A stretch of DNA of 64,000 bases from Acidobacteriaceae bacterium UBA1307 (lineage in GTDB: Bacteria; Acidobacteriota; Terriglobia; Terriglobales; Acidobacteriaceae), in the NCBI GenBank assembly GCA_002307235.1, contig DBTV01000031.1, positions 133,936-197,935 on the forward strand, written 5' to 3'. Both the position numbers and the translations under genes were made by a program. The notes below the pieces were generated by a model. That model was not told where the DNA came from. It did no database searches and saw only the letters and a list, made by a program, of their open reading frames with translations. Below are positions 41,896 through 50,359 of this stretch, piece after piece; positions within the stretch are counted from its first letter, which is position 1; every line of letters starts with the position of its first letter.

Positions 41896-42993
41896 ATGGA
41901 AAAACTCTTGATTCCTGACTCTCAACGTCGCTGGGATTGTGTAAGCTTGGGCGAAGTTATGCTCCGGCTCGATCCAGGCGAGGGCCGCATCCACACGTCT
42001 CGCACCTTCCAGGTGTGGGAGGGCGGCGGCGAATATAACGTGGCCCGCGGTCTGCGGCGCTGCTTTGGCTACAAGTCCGCCATTGTGACGGCACTGGCCG
42101 ATAACCCGGTAGGTCGCCTCGTCGAGGACTTTGTCCTTCAGGGCGGCGTCGACACCGCGCTCATCAAGTGGGTTCCCTACGATGGCATCGGTCGCACCGT
42201 GCGCAACGGCCTGAACTTTACCGAGCGCGGCTACGGCGTGCGCGCCGCGGTGGGCTGCTCGGATCGTGGCAACACCGCGATCAGCCAGGTCAAGAAGGGC
42301 GACTTCGATTGGGAGTCGATCTTTGGACCCAAGAATGGTTCGCGCTGGCTGCACACCGGCGGCATCTTTGCGGCTTTGTCGGACACGACGGCCGAAGTGG
42401 CCGTTGAAGCCATGAACGCCGCCAACAAGTACGGCACGCCGGTCAGCTATGACCTGAACTACCGTCCTTCCCTGTGGAAGTCGATCGGTGGCCAGGCCAA
42501 GGCGCAGGAAGTCAACCGCGAGATCGTCAAGAAGGTCGATGTTCTGCTCGGCAACGAAGAGGACTTCTCGACCATGCTCGGCGTCAAGATCAAGGGCGTC
42601 AGCGAAGACTTCAACGAGCTGCCTCTGGACGCCTATGCGGACATGCTGCGCGAGGTTGCTGCGCTCTACCCGAACCTGAAGGTGATTGCCAGCACGCTGC
42701 GCACGGCCCACACGGCCAGCAACAATGCGTGGGGCGCGATCGCCATCAACGAGGACAAGATCGTCACCGTTCCGCAGCGCGACATCGATATTCTCGATCG
42801 CGTCGGCGGCGGCGACAGCTTCGCCTCGGGTCTGGCCTACGGCTTCCTTTCGGGTGCCGATGCGCAGACCGCCATCGAGTACGGCGTGGCCCATGGCGCA
42901 CTGGCCATGACCACCCCCGGCGACACCTCGACCGCTTCCTTCTCTGAAGTGAAGAAGGTCATGAAGGCCGGAACGGCCCGCGTCGACCGCTAA
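41896..42993 (+). CDS. kdgK: 2-keto-3-deoxygluconate kinase
   Basis: Phosphorylates KDG, the UxaA product, to KDPG. The 365-residue PfkB-type kinase shows CVSLGEVMLRLDPGEGR, EGGGEYNVARGLRRCFG, SYDLNYRPSLWKS, LLGNEEDFSTMLG and DRVGGGDSFASGLAYGF, with the catalytic Asp307. KDGK is chosen over ribokinase or fructokinase because of the RTVRNGLNFTERGYGVR substrate region and because KDPG aldolase follows. An operator-like site shared with uxaA lies just upstream. Two hairpins, the second terminator-like, separate it from eda. Confidence 0.9.
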   Translation: MEKLLIPDSQRRWDCVSLGEVMLRLDPGEGRIHTSRTFQVWEGGGEYNVARGLRRCFGYKSAIVTALADNPVGRLVEDFVLQGGVDTALIKWVPYDGIGRTVRNGLNFTERGYGVRAAVGCSDRGNTAISQVKKGDFDWESIFGPKNGSRWLHTGGIFAALSDTTAEVAVEAMNAANKYGTPVSYDLNYRPSLWKSIGGQAKAQEVNREIVKKVDVLLGNEEDFSTMLGVKIKGVSEDFNELPLDAYADMLREVAALYPNLKVIASTLRTAHTASNNAWGAIAINEDKIVTVPQRDIDILDRVGGGDSFASGLAYGFLSGADAQTAIEYGVAHGALAMTTPGDTSTASFSEVKKVMKAGTARVDR

Positions 42994-43000
42994 CTCCACC

Positions 43001-43026
43001 GAAGGCCCGGCGCACGTCGGGCCTTC
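43001..43026 (+). other. Hairpin in the kdgK-eda gap
   Basis: GAAGGCCCG pairs with CGGGCCTTC across eight bases, with no T run. It directly precedes a terminator-like hairpin and may protect the 3' end of kdgK mRNA or belong to an attenuation device. Confidence 0.4.
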
Positions 43027-43028
43027 AT

Positions 43029-43058
43029 GCCATGAGCCCCAAGCGCTCATGGCTTTTT
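43029..43058 (+). terminator. Terminator-like hairpin before eda
   Basis: GCCATGAGC pairs with GCTCATGGC across seven bases and is followed by TTTTT. It lies between kdgK and eda, 50 bases before the eda start, so eda either has its own promoter within the remaining bases or depends on readthrough. Confidence 0.75.
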
Positions 43059-43107
43059 CACGAAGGGCGTGACCGCGCCGCCCACCAATCACAAAGAGGA
43101 TAAGAAC

Positions 43108-43764
43108 ATGGCAGAAACCACGAAGGAAGCAATCGAGCGCATTGGCCTGATGCCGGTGCTGCGCGCCAAGAGCAAAGAGCAGGGTCTGGCCATCGTCAAG
43201 GCGATGCTCGCCGGCGGTGTGAACACGGTGGAGGTCACGATGACCGTCCCCGGCGCCATCGACCTGCTGAAGGCCCTCAAGGCCGAGTACGGCAACGACG
43301 TGCTGCTCGGCTCGGGCACGGTGACCACCGCCGCTCAGGCACAGGCCACCATCGACGCAGGCGCTGAGTTCGTCATCAGCCCCTGCCTGAACCTGGACGT
43401 GATCGCGACCACCAAGGGCAGCGGCAAGCTCTCCTGCCCCGGCGCCCTGACGCCGACCGAAGTCATCACCGCATGGAAGGCTGGCGCGGATATCGTCAAG
43501 GTCTTCCCGTGCTCGGCCATGGGCGGCGCAAGCTACCTGAAGGCTCTGCTGGCTCCGTTCCCCTTCCTGCAGTTGATCCCGACCGGCGGCGTGAGCCTGG
43601 AAACGGCCGAGGGATTCCTGAAGGCTGGCGCGCGCGCACTCGGCGTGGGCTCGGACCTGGTCAACCTGAAGGCCATCGAAGACGGCAAGCCGGAGATCAT
43701 CACCGAGAAGGCCAAGGCCTATCTGAAGATCATCGAAGACTTCCGCAAGGCCAACAAGAAGTAG
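43108..43764 (+). CDS. eda: KDPG/KHG aldolase
   Basis: Splits KDPG into pyruvate and glyceraldehyde 3-phosphate, ending the uronate pathway. The 218-residue protein shows LMPVLRAKS, NTVEVTMTVPGAIDLL with the catalytic Glu, LLGSGTVTTAAQA, FVISPCLN, the Schiff-base lysine in DIVKVFPCSAMGG (Lys131), and LIPTGGVSLETAEGFLKAGA. ATG 43108 has AGAGG nine bases upstream. It lies behind kdgK, as in many uronate operons, and ends at a strong terminator. Confidence 0.94.
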   Translation: MAETTKEAIERIGLMPVLRAKSKEQGLAIVKAMLAGGVNTVEVTMTVPGAIDLLKALKAEYGNDVLLGSGTVTTAAQAQATIDAGAEFVISPCLNLDVIATTKGSGKLSCPGALTPTEVITAWKAGADIVKVFPCSAMGGASYLKALLAPFPFLQLIPTGGVSLETAEGFLKAGARALGVGSDLVNLKAIEDGKPEIITEKAKAYLKIIEDFRKANKK

Positions 43765-43787
43765 TTTTTCTGCTGGACAGAATGCAG

Positions 43788-43820
43788 AACGGGCGACGGC
43801 TTCGGCCTCGCCCGTTTTTT
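43788..43820 (+). terminator. Terminator after eda
   Basis: AACGGGCGA pairs with TCGCCCGTT around an inner GGC-TTC-GGC-like stem, with TTTTTT after it. Confidence 0.88.
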
Positions 43821-43854
43821 GCGTTTGCCCGGCGCATCGCGCCAACGCTGAATC

Positions 43855-45231
43855 CTACTCGAGCACCTCGCCTGGCGCGAGCCTCGAAAAGAAAACCGCA
43901 TACACAGCAATGCCCATGAAGCAGACGGTGGGCAACCAGTAGCCCGCATGAATGCCGCCAAGATCGCAGAGCTTGCCCATGAAGGGCGTTAGAATCGCGC
44001 CGCCGATAATCGACATCACCAGAATCGATCCGGCGGTTTTCGTGCGCAGTCCAAGACCCCGGATGCCGAGCGCGAAGATGGTCGGAAACATCATCGACAT
44101 GAAAAAGCTGACGGCGATCAGGCAGCCGAGGCCGATCCATCCGGGCCAAAGCGCGACCACCGCACAGAGCGCGGCATTGGCCCCCGCATAGACGGCAAGC
44201 AGCCGCGCCCCCTCGACCAAGCGCAACAAAAAAGTGGAAACGAAGCGCCCCACCATGAAGGCCACCAGCGCCCCGGTCAGCCAGTAACCGGCATTGCGCT
44301 CATTCAACCCTGTGTAACTTTGCACATAGGAGATCAGATAACTCCAGATACAGACCTGCGCGCCGACATAGAAAAATTGTGCAACAACTGCCACGACAAA
44401 ATGGCGGCGGCGCCACAGCGAGGGACCGAGAAAACCCGCGTCAGGATTGCTCTCCGTCGCCAGTCCGACATTGGGGAAACGAGTGCGTGCGATCAAGACC
44501 GCCCAGAGAAGAACGACCGCGCCGAGCACGAGATACGGCACCACCACGCGCAGTGTCTCCGCACGCAGATAACTCGGATAACTGCCGGCCGCGCGCAGGG
44601 CACTAACTTGCACCGTGTCGAGTTCGACGCCGGAAAAGATAAAGCGAGAACCGACCAGGATTCCGGTCATGCAGCCCAACGGATTGAAGGACTGCGAAAA
44701 ATTGAGCCGCTGCTCGGCATTCTGCGAAGAACCAAGCTGCACGATGAACGGACTCGCCGCCGTTTCAAGAAAAGCCAATCCGCAGGCAATGACGAACAGC
44801 GCCATTAAGAAGAACCAGTACTGCGCCACCAGCGCCGCAGGCAAAAACAGCAGGCACCCCACGCCATAGAGCGACAGCCCAAGCAAGATTCCCTTCTTGT
44901 AGCCAATGCGATTCATGAAGCGCCCGGCGGGGAAAGCAATAAAAAAATATCCCAGATAAAAGGACGACTGCACCAGACCGGCCTCAAACCGGTTAATCTC
45001 AAACGACTTCATGAACTGGCGAATCAGAATGTCATTGAGGTTATTGGGAATGCCCCAGAGAAAGAACAGAGCGGTAACCAAAAAAAAAGGCTTGAAACTG
45101 CCCGCAGGAATCAGTGGGACGCGCACACCATCCTGATTCTGCTCGGAGCGTGATTCGGCAGACACGGAAGCAGCGGGGAAACTCAAGACAGAAAGCTCCT
45201 CCTCACGCACGCAGGACTCAACAGAGAACAT
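43855..45231 (-). CDS. FucP-family sugar/proton symporter (MFS)
   Basis: A 458-residue inner-membrane transporter with about 12 helices. The first helix region FFLWGIPNNLNDILIRQF and AGLVQSSFYLGYFFIAFPAG are signatures of the L-fucose permease family. The helices EQRLNFSQSFNPLGCMTG and SFFMSMMFPTIFALGIRGLG are also typical. Members carry fucose, arabinose, glucose or N-acetylglucosamine; the location beside kdgK-eda suggests a sugar from pectin, but the substrate is not shown. The ATG at 45231 lacks a ribosome site and the first 40 residues are variable. A GTG about 35 codons in, with AGGA upstream, is an alternative start. Confidence 0.88.
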   Translation of the reverse strand: MFSVESCVREEELSVLSFPAASVSAESRSEQNQDGVRVPLIPAGSFKPFFLVTALFFLWGIPNNLNDILIRQFMKSFEINRFEAGLVQSSFYLGYFFIAFPAGRFMNRIGYKKGILLGLSLYGVGCLLFLPAALVAQYWFFLMALFVIACGLAFLETAASPFIVQLGSSQNAEQRLNFSQSFNPLGCMTGILVGSRFIFSGVELDTVQVSALRAAGSYPSYLRAETLRVVVPYLVLGAVVLLWAVLIARTRFPNVGLATESNPDAGFLGPSLWRRRHFVVAVVAQFFYVGAQVCIWSYLISYVQSYTGLNERNAGYWLTGALVAFMVGRFVSTFLLRLVEGARLLAVYAGANAALCAVVALWPGWIGLGCLIAVSFFMSMMFPTIFALGIRGLGLRTKTAGSILVMSIIGGAILTPFMGKLCDLGGIHAGYWLPTVCFMGIAVYAVFFSRLAPGEVLE

Positions 45232-45244
45232 TGTGCGTTCGTGT

Positions 45245-45270
45245 TGACTCTACCACTCATTCACGAGTCA
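45245..45270. promoter_or_regulatory. Inverted repeat upstream of the fucP-type gene
   Basis: TGACTC and GAGTCA face each other across 14 bases, with ACTC and GAGT nested inside. It starts 14 bp upstream of the annotated start codon and could be an operator. It does not resemble the GGTC-W-GACC sites. Confidence 0.3.
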
Positions 45271-45329
45271 TAACCTTGTACTGGATGGCGGGCAAACAGG
45301 TCAACTCACTTTGTCACGCCTTATCAGGA

Positions 45330-45362
45330 ATGCCGACGCGCGGAAGGCGTCGGCATCTTTTT
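45330..45362 (+). terminator. Hairpin with plus-strand T run, next to the uvrA stop
   Basis: ATGCCGACGC pairs with GCGTCGGCAT across seven bases, followed on the plus strand by CTTTTT. Both flanking genes are on the minus strand, where the same hairpin follows the uvrA stop but has no T run after it. It may end uvrA inefficiently or end an unannotated plus-strand transcript. Confidence 0.6.
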
Positions 45363-48249
45363 AAAGAACCTGCTTCAGCCACTTGCCGGTATAGGACAGC
45401 AGATTGCCTGCCACCTCTTCGGGCGTGCCCTCGGCAACGATCGCGCCGCCGCCCGAGCCACCCTCGGGGCCAAGATCAATCACCCAATCGGCGCACTTGA
45501 TAATGTCCATATTGTGCTCGATGACGATCAGCGAGCCACCACCATCGATCAGTTTTTTAAAGGCCGTGAGCAGCTTGGCCACATCGTCAAAATGCAGGCC
45601 GGTGGTAGGTTCATCGAGGATGTAAAGAATGCGGCTGGCCTGCGAAGGCTTGGCATTGGCGTTGGCCGCGCGCACCTGCGCCAGATGCGCGGCGAGTTTG
45701 ACGCGCTGCGCCTCGCCACCGGATAGCGTCGTGGCCGACTGGCCCAATCGCAGATAGCCGAGACCGATCTCGTCGAGCACGGCAAGTTTTTCCTGCAGGC
45801 GATTTTGTCCGGCAAAAAAGTGCAGAGCCTCTTTCACCGTCAGCCCCAACACCTCGTGAATATTCTTGCCCTTGTACTTCACCTCGAGCACGCGCTGCTG
45901 ATACCGCGTGCCGCCGCAGTCCTCGCACGGCAATTCGATGTCGGCAAGAAACTGCATCTCGACGGTCACCGTGCCATCACCCTCGCAGGTGTTGCAACGG
46001 CCGCCGGGCACGTTAAAGGAGAAGTGTCCGGGCGTGAGGCCTAGTCGCTTGGCCTCCGGTTGCGCGGCAAACAGCTCGCGAATCTGATCGAAGGCCTTGA
46101 TGTAGGTAACAGGATTCGAGCGCGGCGTGCGGCCAATCGGCGTCTGGTCAACAAGCACCACGTCACTCAGTCGCTCGGCACCCGTCAGCGACGTGAACAG
46201 GCCCGATGGATCAGCGCCCTCAGTCTGCCCCATCGCCTGCATCAACGCGCGATAAAGCACCTGATGCACGAGCGTCGATTTGCCCGAGCCGGAGACACCG
46301 GTAATCGCCACCAACATGCGCAACGGAATTTCGACATCGAGTCCATGCAGATTGTTGCTCGTGGCTCCGCGCAGCACCAGCTTTTCGCGGCCCGGTTCGC
46401 GACGATGCGCGGGTACGGGAATCGAGAGCTTGCCCGAGAGATAGCGCCCTGTCAGCGAATTCGGATTGGCCTCAACCTCGGCGACGGAGCCTTCGGCCAG
46501 CAGCTTTCCACCAAACTCACCCGCGCCAGGGCCGAGGTCAAGCAGATGATCGGCGGCGCGCACAATGTCGGGGTCGTGTTCGACGACGAGAATCGTGTTG
46601 CCAAGATCGCGCAGCTCTTTGAGGATGCGAATCAGCCGCTCGGTGTCGCGACTATGCAATCCGATCGAAGGCTCGTCGAGCACGTAGAGCGCGCCCACCA
46701 GCCGCGATCCGAGCGAGGTGGCAAGCTGAATGCGCTGCGCCTCTCCACCCGACAACGTCGAGGCCAACCGGTCCAGCGTGAGATAGTCGAGGCCGACGGC
46801 ATCGAGGAAATTCAGTCGCTGACGAATCTCGATGAGGATCGGTCCGGCAATCTCCTCTTGCATCGGCGTGAGCCTGAGCTCGCCAAAAAACAGCTTGGCC
46901 TGCGTGATGGTCATCGCCGTTGCCTGGCAGATATTTTTGTCGTTGAGCCGCACACCGCGCGCCTCGGCACGCAGTCGCTGGCCCCGGCAATCGGGGCAGA
47001 GCGCATAGCCGCGATATTTGCTGAGCATCACGCGAATATGGAGCTTGTACTTTTTCTTCTCCATCTGCGCAAAGAAGCCATCGATGCCCTCGTAATCGCC
47101 CTTGCCGTGCCACACCGTCGCACGCGCTTCTTCAGAAAGCTCGCGCCAGGGCACGTCGAGCGGCACGCCGAGCTCGCCCGCGCGCTTGCGCAGGTCGGTG
47201 TACCACGGACGGCACTTCGGCCGGTTCCATGGATCGATGGCGCCGTTGGCCAGCGTGAGTCCCTTGTCGGGCACAATCAGATCGATGTCAAAATCGACGG
47301 TATTGCCAAAGCCCTGGCAGCGCGGGCAGGCACCAAAGGGATTGTTGAAGCTGAACAGGCGCGGCTCAGGCTCGCGCCCCGGCCGATGGCACTGCACACA
47401 CTCATAGGCAGCGGAATAGCGCCGTGCGCGCGGCTCCGAGCCATCGCGCGGCGCTTCCACAAAGCTCACCTCGCCCGCTTCGCGATAGGCAAGCTCGATG
47501 GCGTCGACAATGCGCGAACGATTCTCGGCGTTGACCACGATGCGATCGAGCAGCACAGAGACCGGCTGCGTCAGGTCAAGATCGATCAGCGATTCGGGCG
47601 TTGAAAACTCATAGGTCTCGCCCTTCTGCCACAGGCGCGAAAACCCTGCCGCGCGCAACTTGGCCAGCCGCACCTTGATCGCCTCAATGCGCAGCTCTTC
47701 CGGCGAGGCCACAGCCTTCGTCTTGGCGCGCGTGGCCTTCTTCGGCTTCGCGGCCTCTGCGTTCGGCGCGGGCAACGGCGCCGTCACCGGAAAAAGCACC
47801 AGCAGACGCGTTCCATCGCCTAATGCGAGCACGCCCTCCGTCGCTTCATCCACGGAGTCGCTGCGCACGATGCCGTCGCAATGCACGCAGTGCACCTCGC
47901 CGCAACGGGCATAGAGCAGCCGCATGTAATCGTAGATTTCCGTCGCCGTGGCGACGGTCGAGCGCGGATTGCGCGTCGAGTTCTTCTGCTTGATGGCGAT
48001 GGCCGGAGCCATGCCGTCGATCTCGTCCACATCGGGCTTCTCTATGCGCTCAAGAAACTGCCGCGCGTAGGCCGACAGCGATTCGACATAGCGGCGCTGT
48101 CCTTCGGCGTAGATCGTGTCGAAGGCCAACGAGGACTTGCCCGATCCCGACACGCCACTGACCACCGTCAGCTCGCCGTGCGGAATCTCGCAGGAGACAT
48201 TCTTCAGATTATGCGTCCGCGCGCCGCGGATGACCAGGACATCGCTCAA
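45361..48249 (-). CDS. uvrA: Excinuclease ABC subunit UvrA
   Basis: Damage-recognition ATPase of nucleotide excision repair. The 962-residue protein has two ABC ATPase halves: Walker A GVSGSGKSSLAFDT near residue 32 and GVSGSGKSTLVHQV in the second half, signatures TLSGGEAQRIQLATSLGS and TLSGGEAQRVKLAAHLAQ, and Walker B in YVLDEPSIGLHSRD and YILDEPTTGLHFDD. Zinc pairs are visible at CVQC/CPRC and CNTC/CEDC. It starts at a TTG; no alternative gives the family's SDVLVIRGARTHNLKN. A lysine/alanine-rich insertion of about 25 residues (coded near 47690-47775) interrupts the first half. It is a single gene. Confidence 0.96.
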   Translation of the reverse strand: MSDVLVIRGARTHNLKNVSCEIPHGELTVVSGVSGSGKSSLAFDTIYAEGQRRYVESLSAYARQFLERIEKPDVDEIDGMAPAIAIKQKNSTRNPRSTVATATEIYDYMRLLYARCGEVHCVHCDGIVRSDSVDEATEGVLALGDGTRLLVLFPVTAPLPAPNAEAAKPKKATRAKTKAVASPEELRIEAIKVRLAKLRAAGFSRLWQKGETYEFSTPESLIDLDLTQPVSVLLDRIVVNAENRSRIVDAIELAYREAGEVSFVEAPRDGSEPRARRYSAAYECVQCHRPGREPEPRLFSFNNPFGACPRCQGFGNTVDFDIDLIVPDKGLTLANGAIDPWNRPKCRPWYTDLRKRAGELGVPLDVPWRELSEEARATVWHGKGDYEGIDGFFAQMEKKKYKLHIRVMLSKYRGYALCPDCRGQRLRAEARGVRLNDKNICQATAMTITQAKLFFGELRLTPMQEEIAGPILIEIRQRLNFLDAVGLDYLTLDRLASTLSGGEAQRIQLATSLGSRLVGALYVLDEPSIGLHSRDTERLIRILKELRDLGNTILVVEHDPDIVRAADHLLDLGPGAGEFGGKLLAEGSVAEVEANPNSLTGRYLSGKLSIPVPAHRREPGREKLVLRGATSNNLHGLDVEIPLRMLVAITGVSGSGKSTLVHQVLYRALMQAMGQTEGADPSGLFTSLTGAERLSDVVLVDQTPIGRTPRSNPVTYIKAFDQIRELFAAQPEAKRLGLTPGHFSFNVPGGRCNTCEGDGTVTVEMQFLADIELPCEDCGGTRYQQRVLEVKYKGKNIHEVLGLTVKEALHFFAGQNRLQEKLAVLDEIGLGYLRLGQSATTLSGGEAQRVKLAAHLAQVRAANANAKPSQASRILYILDEPTTGLHFDDVAKLLTAFKKLIDGGGSLIVIEHNMDIIKCADWVIDLGPEGGSGGGAIVAEGTPEEVAGNLLSYTGKWLKQVL

Positions 48250-48327
48250 GGGAAGACACCCGATAGAAGTTGATCCGACTGAAGGAACGCCTCTACAAAG
48301 CGCGCCAGGGCCAGGATCATCTTTTTA

Positions 48328-48591
48328 TTATAGGGCGCGGCAAGCCCTTGCCCTGCGACGCGGCACTGTATGCTGGGCAAGATCCGTACTCCTGGTGTGC
48401 GGCAGCCAGAGCGAGGGCAAAAAGGCACTCTGTTCCTTGCGCTCCTCTTCGCGATCAAACACACTCGCCAATCCCAGCAAAGAGCTCGAGGCGCACGCCG
48501 GGCACTGCCTGGAATTGTTGCCCACGGCATTGCAGTCCTGGCAGAGGTACGCCGAGTTCAGTGGGATGTGGTCCATCGTGGCAATCGTCAT
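48328..48591 (-). CDS. Small zinc-ribbon protein
   Basis: An 87-residue protein of unknown function. Residues 16-34 hold two cysteine pairs, CQDC and CPAC, spaced like a zinc ribbon (LCQDCNAVGNNSRQCPACAS), followed by LLGLASVFDREEERKEQ and a basic tail rich in Arg. The ATG at 48591 has AGGTGA upstream. A GTG at 48663 would add 24 residues without support. It lies just upstream of uvrA on the same strand and 77 bases after the 54-residue gene, so the three may be expressed together. Small zinc ribbons of this kind often bind nucleic acid or proteins, which is inference only. Confidence 0.65.
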   Translation of the reverse strand: MTIATMDHIPLNSAYLCQDCNAVGNNSRQCPACASSSLLGLASVFDREEERKEQSAFLPSLWLPHTRSTDLAQHTVPRRRARACRAL

Positions 48592-48668
48592 GCAATCACC
48601 TGTATTTCCGGCATCGGAAGCAACGCGCAACGCTTCCTCGTCCAGAATGAAAAATTCTTTCACTTCGA

Positions 48669-48833
48669 TCAGATTGTGAAAATCTTGCGATCCTCATCGT
48701 ATTTGTGCGTTGTTTTGGTGGACTTGGCCGCAGCCTTTTCCGCAATGCGTTCGACCTTCTTCTGCGCGGATTCTGCGGCGGTGGTCTCGTCATGCAGCTT
48801 GGTTGCTTGGGGATTTTCAAATTGCTGGGTCAT
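48669..48833 (-). CDS. Very small hydrophilic protein, 54 residues
   Basis: I do not recognise a family. The product is highly charged and mostly helical by eye: an N-terminal QQFENPQATKLHDE, then an Ala/Lys/Glu-rich stretch (SAQKKVERIAEKAAAKSTK) and the end YDEDRKIFTI. The ribosome site is convincing (AGGAG seven bases before ATG 48833), which is why I call a gene of this size. A six-residue longer start lacks one. It could be a DNA-associated or stress-type small protein, but there is no direct evidence. It is divergent from the TPR gene. Confidence 0.55.
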   Translation of the reverse strand: MTQQFENPQATKLHDETTAAESAQKKVERIAEKAAAKSTKTTHKYDEDRKIFTI

Positions 48834-48982
48834 GGTGATCTCCTGTTTCACTATGCCTTTTGTTTCCAGCGAAAAGTGTGCACTTCTGCTCTACTTGCCG
48901 GATTTCTTCCTCTGCGCAGGCGCGTCGAACGGAGAGCGGCCCTGGCGAAGCTCGCCCGGTACACTAACAAGTGAGGTGTTTC

Positions 48983-50314
48983 GTGCTTCGTTTTTTCTTC
49001 TTTGCCCTGCTCTGCGCATCGATTTCCGGAACAGCGACCGGACTGGCCCAGGATTTTCCCGCCGACGCCCCGCAACATCCGGCCACGCAGGTTCCCGCCG
49101 TTGAAGCGGCCGCGCCCTCTGAAACGGTGCTCGCCGCCGAAGCCGCCATCAGCAAATCGGATTGGAAGACGGCCGAGACCAGGCTGAATGCATGGCTCGC
49201 CGCGCACGCCACCGATGCGCGCGCTCTTTTTGACGCCGGTTATGTGGCCGACGCGCAGAACCGGCCCCAGGCAGCCGAAGCACTCTATCGCCGCGCCGTC
49301 GCCGCAAATCCCGCTTCGATGGAAGCGCATCTTTCGCTCGGCCTTCTGCTGGCCCGCGAAAACAACGTCGCCGAGGCCCGCACCGAGCTTGAGGCCACAA
49401 CCCAACTGGAAGGCGGAGCCCTCGCGCCCGCGCTGAAGGCCCGCGCCTGGCGTGCTCTGGCGCGCATCGACCGGCCCACGCAAAAAAATGGCGACACCAC
49501 GGCGGCCACCAACGATCTGCTGGAGGCGCTGAAGATTTCGCCCGAGACGCCGAACGACACACTGCTTGCCGCCGAACTCGCCGAACAGGCCGACCAGTTT
49601 GACGTGGCCGAGACCGCCTATCGCCGCGTGCTGGCCAAGGACGCGCACTCCGCGCAGGCCAACGCGGGCCTCGCGCATCTGCTCATCCGCAAAAAGCAGT
49701 TTGCCGAGGCAGAAACGTTTCTGCGCGCGGCGCTTGAAAAAACGCCCGACGACCCCACGCTGACCGCGCAACTTGCCCTGGTGCTCGCCGCTGAAGACAA
49801 GGCCGAGGCGCTGCCGCTGCTGCAAAAGCTGCACACCGCGCACCCTGAAACCGCCGCCGTCACGCGCATGTTGGCCGAGGTTCTGGCCGAGGCTGGCGAC
49901 ATTGCCGGCTCTGACCAACTCTACGCAAAGCTGCTCGCGGCCACGCCTACCGACGCCGACCTGCTCGTCGCGCATGGACAAAATCTGGTGCGACTGGGCC
50001 GCTTTGCCGAGGCCGTTGCAGCCTTTGACAAGGCCACGCAGCACGATGCGCGCAATGCCGACGCGTGGAGTGGACTGGCCTTTGCCGCCGCCCGCGTGCA
50101 GCAGCCCGCCGTCACGCTGCGTGCGCTCGGCGAGCGCGCCAAGCTCGCCCCCGAAAGCGCATCGACCTATTTTCTGTGGGCTACCGCCTACGACGCGCTG
50201 CATAAAAAGCCGGAGGCGATTGCGGCCTATCGTCACTTCATCGATGCCGCGGCGGGCAAGTTTCCCGACCAGCTCTGGCAGGCCAAACAACGTCTGCAAC
50301 TGCTTGAGAAATAG
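48983..50314 (+). CDS. Exported tetratricopeptide-repeat protein
   Basis: A 443-residue protein with a signal peptide (MLRFFFFALLCASISGTATGLA) and nearly the whole mature length made of TPR helices. Recurrent 34-residue units show the consensus Ala/Gly pattern (ALFDAGYVADAQNRPQAAEA, then SLGLLLARENNVAEARTELE, and LLIRKKQFAEAETFLRAALE). TPR domains hold protein complexes together; the partner is unknown and is probably in the periplasm. The GTG at 48983 has GAGG six bases upstream and leads straight into the signal peptide, so I prefer it over a GTG four codons earlier. Confidence 0.85.
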   Translation: MLRFFFFALLCASISGTATGLAQDFPADAPQHPATQVPAVEAAAPSETVLAAEAAISKSDWKTAETRLNAWLAAHATDARALFDAGYVADAQNRPQAAEALYRRAVAANPASMEAHLSLGLLLARENNVAEARTELEATTQLEGGALAPALKARAWRALARIDRPTQKNGDTTAATNDLLEALKISPETPNDTLLAAELAEQADQFDVAETAYRRVLAKDAHSAQANAGLAHLLIRKKQFAEAETFLRAALEKTPDDPTLTAQLALVLAAEDKAEALPLLQKLHTAHPETAAVTRMLAEVLAEAGDIAGSDQLYAKLLAATPTDADLLVAHGQNLVRLGRFAEAVAAFDKATQHDARNADAWSGLAFAAARVQQPAVTLRALGERAKLAPESASTYFLWATAYDALHKKPEAIAAYRHFIDAAAGKFPDQLWQAKQRLQLLEK

Positions 50315-50359
50315 CCCGCGCCCTGTGGCCATGCGCCTCGGGTGCTATGCTCGATTTTG

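Noticed and set aside
41854..43845. A 663-codon open frame on the minus strand across kdgK and eda
   Set aside because: It is antisense to two well-recognised genes, has no family resemblance, and is the usual product of high-GC third-position bias.
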